DNA from: an uncultured Dokdonia sp.
GTDB taxonomy: Bacteria; Bacteroidota; Bacteroidia; Flavobacteriales; Flavobacteriaceae
Length of the DNA: 52,169 bases
Direction of reading: 5' to 3'
Assembly: GCF_937910895.1 (NCBI RefSeq)
Contig: NZ_CALEMI010000041.1
Location: forward strand, 1-52,169
Shown here: in pieces, positions 1 to 6,124 of the stretch
Position numbering within the stretch: the stretch's first letter is position 1
How the letters are laid out: every line of letters begins with the position of its first letter
Translations under genes and position numbers: made by a program
Notes under the pieces: model-generated
Database searches by the model: none
The model's input: the letters and a program-made list of their open reading frames with translations, nothing else
What the model was told of the DNA's origin: nothing

Positions 1-153
1 CAAAGGTGTTGGGATATTGAGGCTATATTTGGAAATATCAAGCACAATATGAACTTTAAACGCTTTATGCTAAGAGGAATTGATAAAGTAGAAACCGAAA
101 TAGGACTCATCGCAATGGCACATAACCTGAAAAAAGTGACTCTAGCGATGTAA
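1..153 (+). CDS. IS1182-like transposase, C-terminal end (cut by window edge)
   Basis: An open frame enters from the left edge and ends with TAA at 151-153, giving 50 residues. It contains EAIFGNIKHNMNFKRF and GLIAMAHNLKK, which I recognise as the conserved C-terminal end of IS1182-family DDE transposases (typically VFGNIKHN...FLLRG...ALAHNLKK). The enzyme would cut and rejoin the ends of its own insertion sequence. Only the tail is visible, so I cannot say whether the element is intact. No terminal inverted repeat is obvious between 154 and 230. The frame is clean up to its stop, so there is no visible decay in this part. Confidence 0.75.
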   Translation, partial: QRCWDIEAIFGNIKHNMNFKRFMLRGIDKVETEIGLIAMAHNLKKVTLAM

Positions 154-230
154 GGATCCCTAACCATACTTTTAGCTCTTAACGAATAACTCAATAACTG
201 AGTTAAAAACTGAAAGAACCAAAATCTTCA

Positions 231-267
231 AAATACAAAAGACCGCCTAAATTGTTTTTAGACGGCC
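231..267 (-). terminator. Terminator of glnS
   Basis: A stem with G-U pairs is formed by 241-251 and 257-267. Read on the minus strand it is followed by a T-rich tract (complement of 231-240). It lies just past the glnS stop codon. Confidence 0.6.
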
Positions 268-316
268 TCTTTATTATATTATTCTTATAACACCTTCCTT
301 AGAAAGGAAACTGAAT

Positions 317-2350
317 CTATAGTTTACTAGCCGCCTCACGTAACAGCTCATTGCTATCTTCTTTGGCTTTCTCAACAAAGTCTTCGGCACCTGGAATGTC
401 TTTAAGTGATTTTGAATGCGCTTTCGCGAAAGCGTACAGACTCTCAATCCCCGCCATACGAGTACCTATCTTCTTTGCCGATGTATTAAAGAATCCTATC
501 ACCTCCTCTTCTGTTAAATCTAGAGCTAGTTTTTGGATACTCTCCATAGTCGCTAGACGTTTTTCTTCTGGAAGATTTGCTAGTTTTTTACCTAACTTAT
601 TGATTTGACTCAACGCTGAAGCTTGTTGCTGTGGAGCCACTTTTTGCGGTTGTGCATTGTTTTGCTGTGGCTTCGGTTTTTGTTTTGCCCAAGAGTCACG
701 CAATCCTACGGTGCGGTTAAATACTAATTTTTCTGGTGTACTGTCTATATCAACATTAAAATATCCCATACGCTGAAACTGAAAACGGTCTCCTATTTTG
801 GCATCTGCCAGAAAAGGCTCTAGGTATCCCGTAATCACTTTTAGAGAGTCAGGATTGACGTATTGCATAAAATCGGTGTCCTTGTCTCCATCTGGTGATT
901 CGTGGTTAAATAAACGATCATATAAGCGTATCTCTGCTGGAATCGCATGAGCGATAGATACCCAATGTAAAGTTCCTTTCACGTGTCGCTTAGAAGCCTC
1001 TGTATTGCTTCCTGATCTACTTTCAGGATCATAGGTACAATGAATTTCTGTGATGTTTCCGTTAGCATCTTTTACAACGCTTTCCCCTTTAATGATATAG
1101 GCATTTTTGAGACGTACTTCGTTTCCAAGCGTCAATCTGAAAAAATTTTTTCCAGCATCTTCTTTAAAATCTTCTCTTTCAATATACAACTCCCCACTAA
1201 AAGGTACTTGATGCTCTCCAGCATTTGAATCCTCAGGATTATTTTCGGCAACAACCATCTCTTCTTTACCTTTTGGATAATTGGTAATGATCAATTTTAC
1301 AGGATCCAATACCCCCATCACACGTGTTGCAGTCTTATTAAGATCTTCTCGAATATTGAATTCTAATAGAGAGACATCTATAATATTTTCTCGTTTGGCA
1401 ACACCCACAGTATCTATAAATTTACGAATAGCAGCGGGTGTATATCCTCTTCTACGTAATCCAGAAATCGTAGGCATACGCGGATCATCCCATCCAGAAA
1501 CGATATTTTCTTCTACAAGGCGTAATAACTTACGCTTACTCATAATTGTGTAGCTTAAGTTTAAGCGGGCAAATTCACGTTGTTTTGTACGTACGTCTTC
1601 TCCTGTATACACCTGATCCAAAAACCAATCATAGAGTTTTCTATGAGGCTTAAATTCAAGCGAACATAAACTGTGTGAGATTTGTTCTATATAGTCGCTC
1701 TCACCATGCGTCCAGTCGTACATGGGATAGATACACCAATCATTTCCTGTGCGATGATGTTCTTTATACATAATGCGATACATCATAGGATCTCGCATCA
1801 ACATATTGGGATCTTCCATATCAATTTTTGCACGCAATATATGTTCTCCAGCCTCAAACTCTCCATCTTTCATTCGGGTAAAAAGATCTAGGTTTTCTTC
1901 TACAGAACGATCGCGATAAGGACCTGCAACACCTGGTTGTGTTGGGGTTCCTTTTTGAGCCGCTATTTCTTCGCTCGTCTGACTGTCTACGTAGGCTTTT
2001 CCGTCTTTAATCATTTGGATTGCCCAGTCGTATAGCTTCTGAAAGTAATCACTAGAAAAACATACTTTATCCCATTGATACCCTAACCAAGCAACATCTT
2101 GTTTGATCGCATCTACATATTCCTGTTCTTCTTTGGCAGGATTGGTATCGTCAAAACGTAAGTTGACGGGAGCATTGTACTTCTCCCCTAGCCCAAAACT
2201 AATACAAATCGCCTTGCAATGCCCAATGTGTAAATATCCATTAGGTTCTGGTGGAAATCGAAATCGCAATTGGTCTTTTGTATACCCATTTGCCAGATCA
2301 TCTTCTATGATTTGCTCTAAAAAATTAAGTGGTTTTTGTGATTCTGTCAT
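317..2350 (-). CDS. glnS: Glutaminyl-tRNA synthetase with C-terminal extension
   Basis: Cytosolic class I aminoacyl-tRNA synthetase that charges tRNA-Gln with glutamine. The class I signature PNGYLHIGHCKA is near residue 40 and the KMSKS-type loop MSKRKL near 270; the anticodon-binding beta-barrels follow. At 677 aa it is much longer than E. coli GlnRS (about 550). The extra ~100 residues come after a Gln/Lys-rich linker (KPKPQQNNAQPQK) and are helical and charged, resembling the appended YqeY-like domain seen in some bacterial GlnRS; that assignment is tentative. A copy of the TTTCGCGAAA palindrome is read in frame as YAFAKAH near residue 641, inside this extension. The start MTESQKPLNFLEQ matches the usual N-terminus. 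It is followed by a terminator and seems to be transcribed alone. Confidence 0.95.
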   Translation of the reverse strand: MTESQKPLNFLEQIIEDDLANGYTKDQLRFRFPPEPNGYLHIGHCKAICISFGLGEKYNAPVNLRFDDTNPAKEEQEYVDAIKQDVAWLGYQWDKVCFSSDYFQKLYDWAIQMIKDGKAYVDSQTSEEIAAQKGTPTQPGVAGPYRDRSVEENLDLFTRMKDGEFEAGEHILRAKIDMEDPNMLMRDPMMYRIMYKEHHRTGNDWCIYPMYDWTHGESDYIEQISHSLCSLEFKPHRKLYDWFLDQVYTGEDVRTKQREFARLNLSYTIMSKRKLLRLVEENIVSGWDDPRMPTISGLRRRGYTPAAIRKFIDTVGVAKRENIIDVSLLEFNIREDLNKTATRVMGVLDPVKLIITNYPKGKEEMVVAENNPEDSNAGEHQVPFSGELYIEREDFKEDAGKNFFRLTLGNEVRLKNAYIIKGESVVKDANGNITEIHCTYDPESRSGSNTEASKRHVKGTLHWVSIAHAIPAEIRLYDRLFNHESPDGDKDTDFMQYVNPDSLKVITGYLEPFLADAKIGDRFQFQRMGYFNVDIDSTPEKLVFNRTVGLRDSWAKQKPKPQQNNAQPQKVAPQQQASALSQINKLGKKLANLPEEKRLATMESIQKLALDLTEEEVIGFFNTSAKKIGTRMAGIESLYAFAKAHSKSLKDIPGAEDFVEKAKEDSNELLREAASKL
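419..434. repeat. Iterated palindrome copy 1 (inside glnS)
   Basis: Exact CGCTTTCGCGAAAGCG, perfectly self-complementary. It lies inside the C-terminal extension of GlnRS and is translated as AFAKA. Confidence 0.9.
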
Positions 2351-2498
2351 CTCCCTAAAAATTGAAGACGTAAAATTACGGAAATTCCTGCTCTTGAAGT
2401 CAAAAAGAAATGATGGTGTTAAAAGCGCTATTGCCTTTAGGAAAGAATTAATTGTAACAAAGGTCTTATAACTGTTACTTATAAATAAACTACAACCT

Positions 2499-2711
2499 AT
2501 GAAACATTTAAATTATAGCTGTCCAAAATGCAATCATCGTGAATATACTGTTGGTCAAATGAGAGCTACTGGAGGTACATTGTCTAAAATATTTGATATA
2601 CAAACAGAAAAATACACCTCTGTTACATGTCAAAAATGCACGTTTACAGAGTTTTACAAATCAAAAACGAGTGCTATAAGTAATATCTTTGACTTGTTTG
2701 CTGGCGGATAA
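2499..2711 (+). CDS. Small zinc-ribbon protein (zinc_ribbon_13 / DUF2082-like)
   Basis: A 70-residue protein with two CxxC pairs, CPKC near residue 9 and CQKC near 47, which should form one zinc ribbon. The spacing and the motif TGGTLSKIFDIQ fit the family annotated as nucleic-acid-binding Zn-ribbon protein (zinc_ribbon_13, formerly DUF2082). The biological role of that family is not established. It stands alone, divergent from glnS, with no obvious TAnnTTTG promoter in the 148-nt gap. The short length and paired cysteines make it a real gene rather than a chance frame. Confidence 0.8.
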   Translation: MKHLNYSCPKCNHREYTVGQMRATGGTLSKIFDIQTEKYTSVTCQKCTFTEFYKSKTSAISNIFDLFAGG

Positions 2712-2716
2712 AATTA

Positions 2717-2732
2717 TGCTTTCGCAAAAGCG
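2717..2732. repeat. Degenerate copy of the iterated palindrome
   Basis: TGCTTTCGCAAAAGCG differs from the 16-bp consensus at two positions, so the centre is no longer self-complementary. It lies just after the zinc-ribbon gene. Confidence 0.6.
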
Positions 2733-2770
2733 TTTTACTAAAATCAAAAATCATTCTTTAATTTTTGAAG

Positions 2771-2778
2771 TAACTTTG
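2771..2778 (+). promoter_or_regulatory. Possible folB promoter -7 box
   Basis: TAACTTTG fits the Bacteroidota -7 consensus TAnnTTTG. It lies about 43 nt before the folB ATG. No good TTTG -33 element is seen at the usual spacing. Confidence 0.4.
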
Positions 2779-2795
2779 TATTGAATCAAAAAAAG

Positions 2796-2814
2796 ATTCC
2801 CGCCTGCTCGGGAA
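2796..2814. repeat. REP-like inverted repeat TTCCCGCCT...GGGAA
   Basis: A short hairpin (GATTCCCGCC / CGGGAA arms around TGCT) sits in the folB leader, ending 6 nt before the start codon. Related hairpins occur at 33694-33738 and 6101-6120. Confidence 0.55.
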
Positions 2815-2820
2815 ATAAAT

Positions 2821-3180
2821 ATGGGGAAAATTAGAGTCAGCAATATTAGAGTATATGCCTACCACGGATGCTTAACTGAAGAAAAAAAGATAGGATCTGA
2901 TTATCGTGTAGATGTTGAGGTAGATGCAGATTTATCTAAAAGTGCACAAACAGATCAGCTAGGAGATACGGTAGATTATGTGCTTCTTAATCATATTGTC
3001 AAAGAAGAAATGTCTATGTCTTCTCACCTTTTAGAAACGGTTTGTGAGCGTATTTTGAAGCGATTTATAGATCAGGAGCCTTTAATTAATCATGCCACAG
3101 TGATGGTTTCTAAACTAAATCCGCCGATTGGGGGTGATGTAGAAATGGTTACTGTAGAACGGAGTAAAAGTCGGGTATAG
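2821..3180 (+). CDS. folB: Dihydroneopterin aldolase
   Basis: Converts 7,8-dihydroneopterin to 6-hydroxymethyl-7,8-dihydropterin and glycolaldehyde in folate synthesis. The 119-aa length is normal for FolB. The N-terminal motif VYAYHGCLTEEKKIG (family form: GxxGCxxEE...G), the VDYV stretch, LLETVCERI and the C-terminal KLNPPIGGDVEMVTVE are all typical. The active enzyme is an octamer in the cytosol. It is a single-gene unit here, followed by an AT-rich spacer and the tRNA-Cys gene. Its leader carries a REP-like hairpin very close to the ATG, which could affect translation. Confidence 0.93.
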   Translation: MGKIRVSNIRVYAYHGCLTEEKKIGSDYRVDVEVDADLSKSAQTDQLGDTVDYVLLNHIVKEEMSMSSHLLETVCERILKRFIDQEPLINHATVMVSKLNPPIGGDVEMVTVERSKSRV

Positions 3181-3255
3181 GTAGTATGTAGTAAGTAGCG
3201 CTATAATTTTATTCTATATTCTTGATTCTATATTCTATACTCTTAAAAAATATAT

Positions 3256-3263
3256 TACATTTG
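3256..3263 (+). promoter_or_regulatory. Possible tRNA-Cys promoter -7 box
   Basis: TACATTTG matches TAnnTTTG and ends 16 nt before the tRNA 5' end. The -33 element is not clear. Confidence 0.45.
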
Positions 3264-3279
3264 TAATCACCTTAAAAAA

Positions 3280-3350
3280 GGTATCGTGGCCGAGTGGCTA
3301 GGCAGTGGTCTGCAACACCATCTACAGCGGTTCGAATCCGCTCGATACCT
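3280..3350 (+). tRNA. tRNA-Cys (anticodon GCA)
   Basis: The cloverleaf closes cleanly. The acceptor stem GGTATCG pairs with CGATACC, the D arm is GCC/GGC, the anticodon arm GTGGT/ACCAT encloses CTGCAAC (anticodon GCA), and the T arm AGCGG/CCGCT encloses TTCGAAT. The discriminator base is T, as expected for tRNA-Cys, and the length is 71 nt. CCA is not encoded and must be added after transcription. A strong terminator follows 10 nt downstream. Confidence 0.96.
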
Positions 3351-3360
3351 CAATAAAAAA

Positions 3361-3386
3361 GCAACTTCGTTTGAAGTTGCTTTTTT
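3361..3386 (+). terminator. Terminator after tRNA-Cys
   Basis: GCAACTT and AAGTTGC pair around CGTTTG and are followed by six T residues. Confidence 0.85.
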
Positions 3387-3394
3387 GGTTTTAC

Positions 3395-3413
3395 TCGATA
3401 ATCGAGAATTAAA
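3395..3413. repeat. TCGATAATCGAG repeat, left copy
   Basis: TCGATAATCGAGAATTAAA recurs at the right edge of the window (52151-52169) with one mismatch in 19. The core TCGAT-A-ATCGA is self-complementary. About 160 nt of GC-richer, hairpin-forming non-coding sequence follows up to the next gene, including AAGCTGC (3421-3427) pairing with GCAGCTT (3471-3477). It may belong to the same dispersed repeat. Confidence 0.55.
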
Positions 3414-3574
3414 TATGCCGAAGCTGCCTCAAAAGCAAATGGTTCTTTCCTTAAAATGCCTCGTGGGCTTGCAGCTTGCTCCGAAGTCGTTTACTAGATT
3501 TCACGAAAGTGAGAAAAAATTACCACGCAACCTTTCTAATATAAATACATCTTATCTGTAAACTACACATCATA

Positions 3575-3967
3575 ATGAACAAATACATAATTATTCTGTT
3601 TTCTTCTATTTTTATTTTTTGCAGATGTTCAATGCCTGATGATGGAGAGTTGCCTAATCAAGAAGAAGATTTTGCTATGTTACAAGAATTGTTTACAGAG
3701 TTTTCGACTATAGCAAATGCGTCATGCACAAATGCCGAAGTATGGGAATTTGTCGCTTACGGATCTAAAGCGTGTGGTGGTCCTCAAGGATATATTGCAT
3801 ATCCTACCACGATTGATGTAGAAGCTTTCTTAATTTTAGTTGAAAACTATACTACCGAAGAAGCTATCTATAATGCTACTTATGGTATTGTTTCTACCTG
3901 CGATTTTGCAGTACCACCTGTAAATGTGGTGTGCGAAAACGAAGCGGCAGTACTTATTTATGAATAG
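3575..3967 (+). CDS. Hypothetical lipoprotein
   Basis: A 130-residue protein with a hydrophobic N-terminus (YIIILFSSIFIF) followed by cysteines CRCSMPDD, consistent with a lipoprotein signal peptide. The mature part is acidic and holds about five more cysteines (ASCTNAEVW, KACGG, STCDF, VVCENE), which could form disulfides in the periplasm. I recognise no family. It converges on the LysE gene with only one base between the stop codons. The spacing and codon use look normal for the window. Confidence 0.7.
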   Translation: MNKYIIILFSSIFIFCRCSMPDDGELPNQEEDFAMLQELFTEFSTIANASCTNAEVWEFVAYGSKACGGPQGYIAYPTTIDVEAFLILVENYTTEEAIYNATYGIVSTCDFAVPPVNVVCENEAAVLIYE

Positions 3968-3968
3968 T

Positions 3969-4649
3969 CTACTCTCTACTATCCCGAAAGTTTTCAAGAC
4001 CTTTTTTGATATCCATTTTATCTTTTGGTAAAAAGCCTTTTATTGTAAGGATGAGTCCGCAGATAATTAAAATAAGCCCTAGCAATTTTTTTACTTTAAA
4101 GATACGTCTAGGTGTGAGGAATCTTTTCAATTGTTTGGCAAGTACAATCTTTCCTAAATCAACAACAAAATAGGTAGAAATCATAATTCCTAAAAAAGTA
4201 AACAGTCTCACAGGATCATTGTCTACTGTGGGTCCTACAACAATAATGACACCTAGCCAAATAACTAACACGCCTATATTGATAAAATTGAGAAAAAAAC
4301 CTTTGATAAAGAGTTGCAGGTTTCCGTGTTTTCCACTTTTTACTCTGGAAGGATCTAGCATATCTCGTGTGGGTCTTTTTAAATACATCATCAGACCGTA
4401 CACCATAAGTATAACACCACCAAAAACGTATAGTCCTGGTGCATTACTAAGATTTTCTAATAATTGATAACTACTTAAATAAGCGATCCCGATAAAGAAA
4501 ATATCGGCAGTAAAGACTCCTAAGTTAAAGGTGATAGCGGCTCTAAATCCTTTGGTAGCTGCTGTTTCAAGAAGTACAAAAAACACTGGACCGATCATAA
4601 ACGCTAGTATGAGACCAGAGGTAAGTGCAGCAGGAAAATCTTGAAACAT
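3969..4649 (-). CDS. LysE-family amino acid exporter
   Basis: A 226-aa inner-membrane protein with about six hydrophobic segments. The N-terminal FPAALTSGLILAFMIGPVFF corresponds to the LysE/RhtB signature (GxxxGPxxF), where the family exports amino acids or related solutes. FFLNFINIGVLVIWLGVI in the fourth segment is the Bacteroidota form of the second conserved region. The substrate cannot be read from sequence. The C-terminus is charged and cytosolic. It has its own promoter (4669-4699), so it is probably transcribed alone. Confidence 0.88.
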   Translation of the reverse strand: MFQDFPAALTSGLILAFMIGPVFFVLLETAATKGFRAAITFNLGVFTADIFFIGIAYLSSYQLLENLSNAPGLYVFGGVILMVYGLMMYLKRPTRDMLDPSRVKSGKHGNLQLFIKGFFLNFINIGVLVIWLGVIIVVGPTVDNDPVRLFTFLGIMISTYFVVDLGKIVLAKQLKRFLTPRRIFKVKKLLGLILIICGLILTIKGFLPKDKMDIKKGLENFRDSRE

Positions 4650-4668
4650 AGTGTTAAATCCTTTTACA

Positions 4669-4699
4669 CAAAGTTAGGGAATGCGTTTCAACCTCCAAA
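4669..4699 (-). promoter_or_regulatory. Bacteroidota-type promoter of the LysE gene
   Basis: Minus-strand TTTG (4699-4696), 19 nt, then TAACTTTG (4676-4669). This is a very good fit to the Bacteroidota sigma consensus TTTG-N19-TAnnTTTG. It predicts a leader of about 14 nt. Confidence 0.65.
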
Positions 4700-4804
4700 G
4701 AACTCTTTATTTTATCCTTTCGTTGAGTCATATACGCTATACAATGACAAATATATGCTTTCGTACTTCGAGGAGCTTAGTGTAAACTTTTAGGTTGTTT
4801 TATC

Positions 4805-4820
4805 CGCTTTCGCGAAAGCG
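4805..4820. repeat. Iterated palindrome copy 2 (intergenic)
   Basis: Exact CGCTTTCGCGAAAGCG, followed by TAC. It lies between the 5' end of the LysE gene and the terminator of the DUF2807 gene. Confidence 0.9.
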
Positions 4821-4830
4821 TACCAAGTAT

Positions 4831-4869
4831 CATAAAAAAATAAGGCATATACGAGATTGTATATGCCTT
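4831..4869 (-). terminator. Terminator of the DUF2807 gene
   Basis: AAGGCATATAC (4842-4852) pairs perfectly with GTATATGCCTT (4859-4869). On the minus strand it is followed by a run of seven T. Confidence 0.8.
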
Positions 4870-4892
4870 TATTCTTTTAAAATTTGTATGAT

Positions 4893-5567
4893 TTACATCA
4901 CTCTGATGCGTCCTCCAAAGGTTCTGCTTCGCTTTACTTCTGCTGGTTTGCCGTATACATCTACATCGCCTCCGGCACGTATGGTAATGTCTACTTTTTT
5001 AGAAGCATATACTTCTACTTCTCCCCCAGCCTGTACAAATACTTTAGCAAATTCTGTTTCAAAATCTCTGCCTTCATAGACACCCCCTGTATTCACTGTA
5101 ATATCTTGTGAGGTTGCAAGTCCTGAGGCTTCTATAATCCCTCCTGTTACGGCACGCATCTCAGCATTTCGTACTTTTAATCCTACTTTGATACGGGCGC
5201 CTTCCTGCATTTTGATTTCAATTTCGTCCTGCTCTATGAGTTCGTTAGAAGTAATTTCTGCGCCTTCATTACCATCAATCGTTTTTAGGTTGTTATAATA
5301 CACGTTGACAAACGTGTTATTTCCGTCAAAAATCAAATCAAATTCCATACGGATTTTTAATTTTCCATCTTTATTGATGACTTCTACCTGACTAGCGTCT
5401 GCTCCAGAAACGACTACTTTATTTTCTTCAGATTTGACGAGGTTAACGACAATACGGTCATATACTTTTACTTCTGTAAAATCATCTACATTTTTTGTGA
5501 TAGGGTCTTGTGCAAATGTAATGGCTGATATACTTACAGCAATTACGATTATTATGATCTTCTTCAT
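4893..5567 (-). CDS. Exported DUF2807 (GIN domain) protein
   Basis: A 224-aa protein with a type I signal peptide (MKKIIIIVIAVSISAITFAQ). The rest is a repetitive beta structure with rungs such as VKVYDRIVVNLVKSEE, GAEITSNE and AGGDVDVYGKPAEVK, typical of the DUF2807 'putative auto-transporter adhesin head GIN' family. These are secreted or periplasmic beta-helix proteins common in Bacteroidota, with unknown function. The end KRSRTFGGRIRVM is short and basic and is not a T9SS tail. It is a single gene with its own terminator. Confidence 0.85.
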   Translation of the reverse strand: MKKIIIIVIAVSISAITFAQDPITKNVDDFTEVKVYDRIVVNLVKSEENKVVVSGADASQVEVINKDGKLKIRMEFDLIFDGNNTFVNVYYNNLKTIDGNEGAEITSNELIEQDEIEIKMQEGARIKVGLKVRNAEMRAVTGGIIEASGLATSQDITVNTGGVYEGRDFETEFAKVFVQAGGEVEVYASKKVDITIRAGGDVDVYGKPAEVKRSRTFGGRIRVM

Positions 5568-5631
5568 TGTGTGCTTGTTTGGTATAGAGACAAGAGAGAC
5601 GCGAAAGTGTTACAGTTTTTAGAAAAAAAGG

Positions 5632-5656
5632 TTCCCACTAACCCCCAAGGGGGAAT
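5632..5656. repeat. CCCCCAAGGGGG inverted repeat, left copy
   Basis: ACTAACCCCCAAGGGGGAAT is itself a hairpin and is nearly the reverse complement of 5833-5854 (TTCCCCCTTTGGGGGTTAGG). The two copies flank about 175 bp. The 5568-5858 gap holds these repeats, a TATCTTTG box at 5733-5740 on the plus strand, and no supported gene. Confidence 0.6.
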
Positions 5657-5832
5657 ATTTTAGAACATAAAATAGAGTAGTGTTCTATTTTAGAGTACTA
5701 CGCTATTTTTACATGGTATGCGTATGAAATGATATCTTTGTAAAATATAGATGTTTTGTTACTCACACGTGCTCAGTATAAGCTTCTCTATCATATATTC
5801 CTTGAAAGCATTTTTCTAACAATAAAAAATAG

Positions 5833-5855
5833 TGTTCCCCCTTTGGGGGTTAGGA
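5833..5855. repeat. CCCCCTTTGGGGG inverted repeat, right copy
   Basis: Mirror copy of 5632-5656. It lies immediately past the stop codon of the small minus-strand gene at 5859-6026 and may act as its terminator hairpin. Confidence 0.6.
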
Positions 5856-5858
5856 GGA

Positions 5859-6026
5859 TTAATGTCGCTTCCCTTTCCATGTACCACCATAGGTATATCC
5901 TGAACCTGTACGGTGAATATTACAACAGGATTCACAAACAAAGACCCAAGCTTTAGACGTAGCTATTCGGACACGATAGGCTACTGTAATTTCTTTTTGG
6001 CAGGTATGACAAATTTTTGTTTTCAA
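5859..6026 (-). CDS. Small Cys-rich protein with TTG start (55 aa)
   Basis: A minus-strand frame of 55 codons begins with TTG (6026-6024), has a stop three codons upstream, and contains no ATG. The product begins MKTKICHTCQKEITVAYRVR and carries CHTC (residues 6-9), CESC plus a third adjacent Cys (residues 31-35) and a His at 38, then ends YTYGGTWKGKRH. The two CxxC pairs suggest a zinc-binding knuckle. I have the impression that similar short proteins ending in YGGTWKG occur in Flavobacteriaceae, but I cannot search for them. It sits between rnr and the GGGGG inverted repeat. Its size and rare start would hide it from many gene finders. Function unknown. Confidence 0.7.
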   Translation of the reverse strand: MKTKICHTCQKEITVAYRVRIATSKAWVFVCESCCNIHRTGSGYTYGGTWKGKRH

Positions 6027-6100
6027 GAAGTCTTAAATATCTTAAAAGATACTTTTACTTAATTAAGTTCTAAAAATATGAGGTTCCCTTGCTTTGTGAG

Positions 6101-6120
6101 ATTCCCTCCTTCGAGGGAAT
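6101..6120. repeat. Hairpin ATTCCCTCC-TTCGAGGGAAT
   Basis: Inverted repeat directly after the rnr stop codon. It may serve as a weak terminator or belong to the REP-like group with 2796-2814 and 33694-33738. Confidence 0.5.
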
Positions 6121-6124
6121 TAAA

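Noticed and set aside
3286-3561. 91-codon open frame on the plus strand
   Set aside because: It runs through the tRNA-Cys gene and its terminator; the apparent protein is translated tRNA.
4751-4775. TGCTTTCGTACTTCG near palindrome copy 2
   Set aside because: Shares only the left half of the motif and cannot form the palindrome; not counted as a copy.
5751-5819. 22-codon frame after a TATCTTTG box
   Set aside because: Too short and lacks protein-like composition; the box may serve a non-coding RNA or be accidental.
5756-5956. 66-codon plus-strand frame
   Set aside because: It is antisense to the Cys-rich 55-aa gene and crosses the GC-rich inverted repeat; its product has no protein-like features.
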